A stretch of 64,000 nt of DNA, taken from assembly GCF_036373705.1 (NCBI RefSeq), contig NC_089852.1, positions 1,272,501 through 1,336,500 on the forward strand. The letters run 5' to 3'. Made by a program: the position numbers and the translations under genes. Numbering within the stretch: position 1 is the stretch's first letter; the number at the start of each line of letters is the position of its first letter. The stretch comes from Amia ocellicauda (taxonomy: Eukaryota > Chordata > Actinopteri > Amiiformes > Amiidae). The notes below the pieces were generated by a model that worked only from the letters and a program-made list of their open reading frames with translations, was not told where the DNA came from and did no database searches. This document shows positions 56,570 to 64,000 of this stretch, piece by piece.

Positions 56570-58020
56570 ACACACACACACACACAGGAGCGCTCACAAG
56601 CACACATGCAGTTCTGTCAATCATTGACAGTCTGTCCTCCGAAAGAGAGACACACAGAAAGCTCTTCATTTCATACTTCATTTCAGTGAGGTGACAAAAC
56701 CTAAAATGACAGACAGTGTGTTTACACGACATCAGAAATGCGTCGCATGCTGCGCTGCTGTGGGGACGGGGGGACGGGGTGAGAGAGAGAGACTGAGGGG
56801 GTGTTTCCCCTCCCCCGACCCTGCAGGTCACTGTCCTCTGGGCCTCGGCTGGGCGGCATGTATCAACAACAGAAAAGCTGTTTGTTTTATTTGGCTGCAA
56901 TCCATAGGTGGTGAAGTGTGTGTCTTGGTCACAAGTTGTGGTCATTAGATGGTTAAAGATTCTCGTTCATGTCCCTGGTTACGAGATGATCCTGTTCTAA
57001 GTGATAATCTGAAGCCCAGGGGCAATCACTGTTCAATTACAACTCAAGCGCCATCAAGTGCACAACCGAGGAAAGGATGAGAGGAGCTGAGAAACTGCAC
57101 TTCAGGAAGCAACTATGAAGTGACGTTATGTTTTTGCCTCTATATGTTGCTGTCCTTTATGTCCCATTGTGTGTCTATTTGCATTTCTTAACAGAAACTA
57201 TACTGAACAAAACTATAAACGCAAAATGTGAAGTGCTGTTCCCATGAGCTGAAAGATCCCAGAAATTGTCCATTCGCACATTTCTCTCTATTTCTCTCAC
57301 ATTTTGTACACAAATGGGTTTATATCCCTGTATACATCACTTACGCAATTTTAGACTTGGAGATATAATTATATAGATTTTTATAATAATGTTTTAGTTT
57401 TAAATTTTGTTTGTTTGGTTTAATATGATTGTGTGTGTGTGTATTGTTTTGTTGTTCTTTCTCTGTAGAAGTGTCACAGGAAGAACATAAGAAAGGAACA
57501 CGTCAGCAACCAGGTCTTCTCCTCCCTCTCTGCACCATATAGAACCGCCACCCCATTACTGTGCCGCATGTAGGCTTATATAGACTTCCTGAAACCGAAT
57601 TTGGGTATTTGTCTTAAAGGCACACAACCAGATTTTAAATGCGTATGTAAACATGTGATCAGCCAAAATTGCTGTTGACTCGTCACAAGTTTACAATCAC
57701 GTACAGTCTATTTTTGAATGTTCCCAAATTTAAAATGTATCGCTGGTGTCACATCTCCTCTCGCATCTCCTCTCTCCTATCCCCAGATCGCCTCCAGAGG
57801 TCATCATCACACACATAATAACCTCACATTCCTGCACAACCCCGTGCACCTGTCCACCCAACGCCCTTCTCCCATTGGCTTATCACTCCCTACCTGCTTC
57901 CCTCTGGCCCTGCATATATACCCCTCTGTCCCTAAAACTGGGGGGGCACATTTAAAAAACTACCCTCACATTAAAGATGATAGTCTACACTTAACGCACA
58001 TCTTGATTGTTTCCTTTCAA
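56570..58020. other. Region upstream of ITIH, no gene found
   Basis: Noncoding, with a short (CA)n near 56565-56585 and a Tc1-type terminal remnant at 57199-57340. A stretch GTCTATTTTTGAATGTTCCCAAATT near 57708-57731 matches a short piece of the local LINE tail in reverse. Open frames of about 100 codons near 57718-58080 lack supporting signals. Confidence 0.5.
57199..57340. mobile_element. Solo end of a Tc1-like transposon
   Basis: CTATACTGAACAAAACTATAAACGCAAAATG followed by CCCATGAGCTGAAAGATCCCAGAAATT and TTTCTCTCACATTTTGTACACAAATGGGTTTATATCCCTGT is close, from memory, to the terminal repeat of a widespread fish Tc1 family. No transposase or second end is present. Confidence 0.55.
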
Positions 58021-58029
58021 ATCCATTGT

Positions 58030-58865
58030 GGTTGCGTACAGAGCCAAAATGATGACAATTGTGTCACTGTCCAAATATGATGACCTAACTGTACTGCTCA
58101 TCTTTTATGGAATGGACTGTATGTAAAAGGAGAGAAATGTGAATTTAATCGCCGGTGTATCCATTTCCTTGGCTACATTTTAGATGATCACTGTGTACAT
58201 ATGGACCCAGAGAAGGTTAGCCCTGTCACTAACTGGCCTCAGCCCTGAACTATTAAAGATCCACAAAGATTCCTCAGCTTTGCTAATTTCTACAGACGCT
58301 TCGTCAGCAGCTTCAATCCTGTAGCATCGCCCTCGACGTCCCTTCTCAAAGGATAGACCCGTTGGACGGATTCAGCCGTTAACGCTTTTGTGCTATTGAA
58401 AACCATATTAGTTGCTGTAGATCATTTCTCCAAAGCCTGTAAACTAAATCCTCTGAAGGGTCTCCCCACAGCACTGGACACAGTTGAACTCCTATATGGG
58501 TTACCTGAAGATATAGTCACCAACCAAGGTATGGTCTGCTTTCTTTAAGGCACTGAGTGTTTCTGTCAGTCTTATATCTGGTTACCATCCCCAATCCAAC
58601 AGACAGATCGAGCACCTTCATCAAGAAATCAGGAGGTTCCTACATACCTATTGCTGTCACAATCAGCACGACTGCAACAGATTTCTATCCTGGGCAGAGA
58701 ACACCCAGAACTCATTCATTAGTTCCTCCACTGGTCCTACTCCATTCCAGTGAGTCCTTGGTTACCAGCCGCCGTTGTTTCCATGAACTGAGGAACCTGG
58801 ATGTCCAGGCAGTAGATGAAACACAAAAGAAAATAAGAAAAAGAGCTAACTACAAATAGATAAAA
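58030..58865 (+). mobile_element. Ty3/gypsy pol remnant (RT/RNase H and integrase pieces)
   Basis: Fragments in changing frames: a [24 protein letters not shown] reverse-transcriptase/RNase H linker (58205-58350), [15 protein letters not shown] integrase text (58410-58445), and a GYHPQSNGQ-like integrase motif followed by [20 protein letters not shown] words (58575-58690). Many stops and frameshifts; not functional. Family call rests on the order of these motifs. Confidence 0.75.
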
Positions 58866-60184
58866 CCCAATTTCCTTGTATAAAATACAAATAGCAGCAA
58901 CCAGGTTTACAGTCTCTCATTCGCAGGAAAGTGCAGTAATGCAGGATAAAGTCCCCCTTCTCCTCCGAGGATATACCCAAGTCTCTGTTCGGTAGTGCCG
59001 GTACCCGTCGGCCAACTGGGACCCCGACGAGACTGCAGGTAAGAACAAGTAATAATATCAAGTCTCCAATTGCACAAACTCCAATGTAATTTTTTCAATA
59101 ATTTTGCGCACCGACTGACCATATCTCTGGGTTTAAATACTATCAAGAGAGGTTGGGGTACAGGTGAAGGCAATCACTGAGTAAGTCCATGTGGAATGCA
59201 ACCCGGCGGCATGCGCTTAACCAAAACAATCAATCAAATAAACCACTAATTAACCCAATCACCAATGAACCACAAAAATATAAACAATATAGAAGTAAAA
59301 GAAACATACTTCATAAACAAAGCAATCGTGAAAACCAAATCAGTGCACAAAACCAGTAATTAAGTGAAAATAAATCATGATAGATAAAAAGTAAAAAGTG
59401 ATCAATTGACTGCAAATGGCTTGTCACGCCCCACACGTGACACAAGCAGACACATCGACATCGGCGTCCGGCTCCACAGTATCGACCAGGACAGGAGGTG
59501 TGGCTCTCCAACCCAGACATAAGGCTTCGGCTCCCTTCAAAGAAATTAAGTCCCCTGTAAGAGAAAAGTATATGCTTGGTTTTTCAGTCAATCTAAAAAA
59601 ATAGTTGAACTGGAAACTCATTGGTCAATCGGTTTCTCTTTTAAGATTCTTTTAGAGGGAAGACGCAGTCAAGTCACAGATGTGCAATAATCATTTATTT
59701 GTGACAGAAATAGAAAACTAATTTCATTCAATTATATTACTGAAAATAAGTAATATTAAGCTTTTGTTGGGATACAGAAAGGATAGGATACTAGCCTTAT
59801 TCTACTCTTCTCCTCACAGGGCAGCTTAGGTCAGTCTGGTCAGGCAAGCAGCAGATGTCCCTCTCTCTCTTCCTCCTGCTCTTCTTCTTGTTGTTGTTTC
59901 CATCTTCTCTTTCCTCTTCTCTCTTTTTCCCCTTCTTCTTTTATAAGGTTTATTTTTAACCAATAACATCTTGCCACCACCATGAGTTGGGTGCGTGATA
60001 CAAATATATCAAGATGAAACCCAACTCCTGGGTCTCTTTGGAATTTGGCTAGGAGCCAATCAGAGGACAGGTACCCTGGACATTGTACTGTGGCTCAAGT
60101 AATTAGTGCTAGCAGCCCCTTGGAATTTTAGGGAACTAGGCCAAAAGGGGAGAAGTCTGTTTCCTGTACCAAACCAGATAGTAT
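58866..60184. mobile_element. Unidentified insertion splitting the gypsy remnant
   Basis: Integrase-like sequence ends near 58865 and gypsy C-terminal sequence resumes at about 60185 (RYIGTFEVL), so about 1.3 kb lies between them that does not belong to that frame. It has no long open frame. I see no convincing terminal repeats, so the element type is unknown; it may be more than one insertion. Confidence 0.4.
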
Positions 60185-60665
60185 AGCATTTCGCTACATC
60201 GGTACATTCGAGGTGCTGTGCTGCTTTAACCCTGTTGCTTACGGCCTCCAGTCACCACCGCATTATTGGATTTCACCCACATTTCATGTTTCACCCTTGA
60301 AGCCTGTGGTTTCGGATCCTATGTACTCCCTCACTCAGTCCGCTGACCCTAGCCAATCTCCTCCTCCTCCTCCTGCTCTTCCTCCTCCCTTGGACCTTGA
60401 GGATGGTCCAGCATATATACTGAAGTCCCTGCTCCATTCCCGTCACAGAGGGGGTCGCTTACAGTACTTGGTTGATTGGGAGGGATATGGACTGGAAGAG
60501 CGCTCTTGGGTCTGACATCCTGGATCCTTCCCTCATCCAGGAGTTCCATCAAGCCCATCCTACCTATCCTGCACCCCAACCCCGTGGTCAACCCCGTGGT
60601 CAGAAGAGAGACTGTGGTGGCTAGAGCCGCTAGTCGGGAGGGGGGTACTGTGATGACTTCGCCCT
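60185..60665 (+). mobile_element. Ty3/gypsy chromodomain remnant
   Basis: [22 protein letters not shown], then [42 protein letters not shown]: the aromatic cage and WEGY motif of an integrase C-terminal chromodomain, typical of chromoviruses in fish. A one-base shift after ERSWV breaks the tail ([16 protein letters not shown] words continue in the next frame). Confidence 0.82.
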
Positions 60666-61040
60666 GAATTCTCGTGGCTTGCCACCAGAGGTAACCATTG
60701 TCCACGTTTTGATTTGCTGTTCACCTTCAACTTGATCGGTTCATTCGCTCATATCATTCAGCACAACTGTTCCCAGTTAACCCTGCCATGTCCATCTCCA
60801 TTCATACCCCTCCATTCCCAGACATCCTCGCGAAATCTGACAAACAATCCAGTTTAATTTCCGAGCCTTTTCTATGTGCATTGCCCCAATAGTGTTTAGA
60901 CCTTTGCTGACCGAATTACTGACCTCTACTCTAGCTCTAGTCTCACCTCGCTTGTTCCTGTTGCTGGCCCACGACCCTTTGTTTTCCTGGCCATTCTTTC
61001 TCTCTGCGCCTGAGTCCTTCTCCCCTGTCAAAGTCTCCCG
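60666..61040. other. Post-gypsy noncoding segment
   Basis: Immediately follows the gypsy stop region and probably belongs to its 3-prime part. No second LTR could be identified. Its C/T-rich words (CTCTACTCTAGCTC, GCCTGAGTCC) loosely recur at 61860-62030, suggesting the LINE at 61041-61860 inserted into this sequence. Confidence 0.35.
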
Positions 61041-61860
61041 TCACATACAGCTTCCAAGAACCTTATGAAAAACTTTCTGAAAATCTAAGTATATCATATC
61101 ATATGCTTTCACATAATCTACAGCTGCAGTTGCGTGTTCAAAAAATTCGAATAAATTAGTAAGACATGATCTGCCTCGTCTAAACCCATGTTGACTATCT
61201 CCAAGAATATGGTTTTCATGAAGATGCTCCTCTATTTTCTGTCTAATCATTTTCTCCAACATTTCGCAGGTGATGCAGGTGAGACTGATTGGTCTGTAAT
61301 TTCCTGGCTCAGTTTTGTCCCCTTTCTTGTGGATTGGGATGACATTTGCTCTCTTCCAGTCAGTTGGCACATCCCCTGTTCTAAGTGTCATTTGGAATAT
61401 TTGAGTTAGCGGCCTATAAATAATTTCCCTAATTTCTTTAAGTACTGTTGGAAATATCCCATCTGGCCCAGGTGATTTGTTTGTTTTTAATTCTGCTAGT
61501 CCCTTTAGTACCTCCTCCTCCTTTATCCTGATCTCTCTTAGGGTTTGACTGGACTGATTATTAACCCGTGGCATGTTATCTGTCTTTTCTTTTGTAAAGA
61601 CCTCTGTGAAATACTCATTTAGAACATTTGCCACATCTTGTTCGTTTTCCAAGATACCTCCCTTTTTGCCCTTTATCTGTTTCACTTCCTCCTTTATTGA
61701 CCTCTGTCTGTTGTAATATTGAAAAAAGCTCTTTGCATTAGTTTCTTTCTATTTCCCTCTTTGCTTTCCTGATCCCTTTCTTAAGATCTCTTTCCAGCCT
61801 TTCCAGTTTCTGATCCCCTTCTTAAACCCCTCTCTGCCCTCACTCTGGGCGAAGTGTTGT
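61041..61860 (-). mobile_element. LINE fragment, same family as 51235-53475
   Basis: A 214-codon minus-strand frame: GKKGGILENEQDVANVLNEY (linker), [57 protein letters not shown]. It ends abruptly at the left (61041) before the catalytic block and lacks the 3-prime half, so it is truncated at the opposite end from a usual dead-on-arrival copy. It retains the linker and LEK residues deleted in the other copy. Confidence 0.85.
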
Positions 61861-62032
61861 CAGTTCTACCTGCTTCACCTAGACTCGCTCCTCGCTCCTT
61901 GCTCCTCGCATTCCTGACCAAGGCCCGTGAACTCGACTACATCCTTGTCTAGCCCTTTTGTCCTGTCAGCCGCCTCTACGAGTGCTGCACCTGGGTCCTT
62001 AGCTCCCGTGCCTTCGGTCCTCCTTGAGAGGA

Positions 62033-62684
62033 CTCTACCATCTGAATGTCTCAACAGAAATCGAGACTCATCAGACCAGGCAACATTTTTCCAGTCTTCA
62101 ACTGTCCAATTTTGGTGAGCTTGTGCAAATTGTAGCCTCTTTTTCCTATTTGTAGTGGAGATGAGTGGTACCCGGTGGGGTCTTCTGCTGTTGTAGCCCA
62201 TCCGCCTCAAGGTTGTACGTGTTGTGGCTTCACAAATGCTTTGCTGCATACCTCGGTTGTAACGAGTGGTTATTTCAGTCAAAGTTGCTCTTCTATCAGC
62301 TTGAATCAGTCGGCCCATTCTCCTCTGACCTCTAGCATCAACAAGGCATTTTCGCCCACAGGACTGCCGCATACTGGATGTTTTTCCCTTTTCACACCAT
62401 TCTTTGTAAACCCTAGAAATGGTTGTGCGTGAAAATCCCAGTAACTGAGCAGATTGTGAAATACTCAGACCGGCCCGTCTGGCACCAACAACCATGCCAC
62501 GCTCAAAATTGCTTAAATCACCTTTCTTTCCCATTCAGACATTCAGTTTGGAGTTCAGGAGATTGTCTTGACCAGGACCACACCCCTAAATGCATTGAAG
62601 CAACTGCCATGTGATTGGTTGATTAGATAATTGCATTAATGAGAAATTGAACAGGTGTTCCTAATAATCCTTTAGGTGAGTGTA
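62033..62684 (-). mobile_element. Tc1-like transposon, 5-prime half only
   Basis: Its terminal inverted repeat lies at the right end (TACACTCACCTAAAGGATTATTAGGAACACC on the minus strand, TA at 62684). The transposase begins MGKKGDLSNFERGMVVGARR at 62534 with the paired-like helix-turn-helix (SISQSAQLLGFSRTTISRVY), a second HTH, and the first catalytic Asp in WSDESRFLL. Similarity stops after HSDGRV at about 62033; the remaining catalytic residues and second end are absent. Confidence 0.88.
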
Positions 62685-62711
62685 TAGTGAAATGAGTGGA
62701 TCAACCTCAAC

Positions 62712-64000
62712 AACACAGCGATAACATGGAGCCGACAGGTGATCCAGGTCACAACAGAGGTCAAGCAGTGGGAGGATGAAGACGAGGAAGACGAGGAAGA
62801 CGTGGTGGTCAAAGGAATGGCAGGGGACAAGCACCCCTTCTGAGAGGTGGTCGTGGGCCTCGTCATAGAGGAGGGCTTAGGCCTCACCAGAGAGGTGGCC
62901 ATGGGCCTCATTTGAGAGGCCATGGACCAAGACAGCGGCAGCAACAGCAAAGAGTGTCCAGTGAAATCCGAGCTATAGTTGTAGACCATGTCGTAAATCA
63001 TGGCATGACAATGACTGAGGCAGCTACAATGATTCAACCAGACCTCAGAAGATCAACCGTGGCCTCAATCATCAGAAGTTTCCATAATGAGAACTGGTAA
63101 GTCTTCAGCATGCACTAAACACTAGACTACTCTCAACTGTCAAATGACTGTATACTGCATGCCAATGTGTACCACAAAGTGGGTGATGTGACTGAATGTG
63201 TTCTCACTGTAATTTCCGTGCAGAATAGAGATGAGGCCAAATAGGGGAGGCAGAGGCAAAATTCTGACTGACCAACAAGAGCAGCTGTGGTCAGTTTGGT
63301 TCGGGACAGAAATGATATTCGCCTTACGGATATTCGGCAGCACATCTTGGACAATGATGACATGTTCAACAATGTGGAAGCCATAAGTTTGCCGACTATT
63401 GCACGCATGCTGAGATGGCAGCAGGTGTCTCTAAAACAGCGATATCATGTGCCTTTTGAAAGAAATGCAGACAGAGTGAAGCAGCTGAGGGCTGAGTATG
63501 TTCAGGTATGTTCAGTTTCAAGATGCCTGTTGTACAAAATTCCCAAAAAATTCTACATCATTGTAATCAGTAATTCTCTTTCCAAAATGTCTTTTTAGAG
63601 GGTGACGGAGCTGGATGCTGACGAAAACCATCATAAATTCATCTTTTTGGATGAGGCAGGCTTCACCTTGGTCAAGACAAGGAGAAGAGGTCGGAATTTC
63701 ATTGGCCAGCGGGCAATCATCCAATCCCTGGACAACGTGGGGCCAACATCACCATGTGTGCAGCTATATCGGAAGATGGTGTGGTGGGACGCAGACCTTG
63801 TATTGGATCATATGATGCAGCTCTCCTTGTAACCTTCCTTGATGAGCTAAATCAGGTCTGTAGAGCTGATGGTGTGACCTATGTCACTGTGTGGGATAAT
63901 GTCAGGTTCCACCATGCTCAAATGGTGCAAGCATGGTTTCAGGCCCATCCACAATTTACCACCCTGTACTTACCCCCATACTCTCCTTTCCTTAACCCAA
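62712..64000 (+). mobile_element. IS630/Tc1-superfamily transposon with introns, cut by window end
   Basis: Starts near MEPTGDPGHNRG and a Gly/Arg/Gln-rich basic stretch (about 62720-62945), then RAIVVDHVVNHGMTMTEAA (HTH). It continues with VRDRNDIRLTDIRQHILDN and IARMLRWQQVSLKQRYHVPF, FIFLDEAGFTLVKTRRRGRN (first catalytic Asp), and after a frameshift TYVTVWDNVRFHHAQMVQ (second Asp) and YLPPYSPFLNP at the window end; the final Glu would lie beyond. Two GT-AG introns fit: 63097-63223 and 63506-63598. Joining across the first gives a TGA codon, and there are frameshifts near 63280 and 63740, so this copy is inactive. Confidence 0.8.

Overview
This window is vertebrate nuclear DNA, most likely from a ray-finned fish. 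Coding sequence is split into short GT-AG exons, introns are full of microsatellites, and the mobile elements are of fish type: Tc1-like transposons with TA-flanked inverted repeats, tRNA-derived SINEs with the GCGTCTGCTAAATGA-type tail, non-LTR retrotransposons and a chromodomain Ty3/gypsy remnant. I cannot name the species. The neighbourhood of PRKCD and an ITIH heavy-chain gene matches the known human 3p21.1 block, which supports an old conserved synteny.

Layout. 1-4490: noncoding, rich in simple repeats, ending in a minisatellite with an 84-86 bp period. 4493-5640: CpG-rich promoter and noncoding first exon of PRKCD. 4691-14858: its first intron. 14879-23971 (+): PRKCD coding exons (protein kinase C delta, 17 exons, 681 codons, every phase consistent). 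24290-28980: intergenic, with a SINE, a decayed Tc1 element and a 45-bp tandem repeat. 28985-31169 (+): a small six-exon gene for a basic coiled-coil protein of about 211 residues that I do not recognise. 33878-56427 (-): an inter-alpha-trypsin inhibitor heavy chain (ITIH3/ITIH4-like), 21 exons with distinct sequence plus duplicated microexons, summing to 910 codons. 57000-64000: a graveyard of nested transposable elements.

The most unusual structure is inside the ITIH gene. A segment of about 1.6-2.0 kb is tandemly repeated three times (about 35557-41219). Each copy carries two symmetric phase-1 microexons (18 and 21 bp) that together encode a 13-residue unit with Arg and Lys. The predicted protein therefore has three tandem 13-residue repeats exactly in the linker between the von Willebrand A half and the C-terminal domain, where ITIH4 has its protease-sensitive region. 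The DPHF bikunin-attachment motif expected next to it is absent. A second notable point is a CAGTAG tandem splice acceptor in the PRKCD hinge: use of one or the other AG would create or remove a DNVD/G caspase-3-like site.

PRKCD encodes an intracellular signalling kinase and ITIH a secreted plasma/matrix protein. Nothing in the sequence suggests they act in one pathway; they look like independent neighbours. No prokaryotic-type operon, CRISPR array, rRNA or free-standing tRNA gene was seen.
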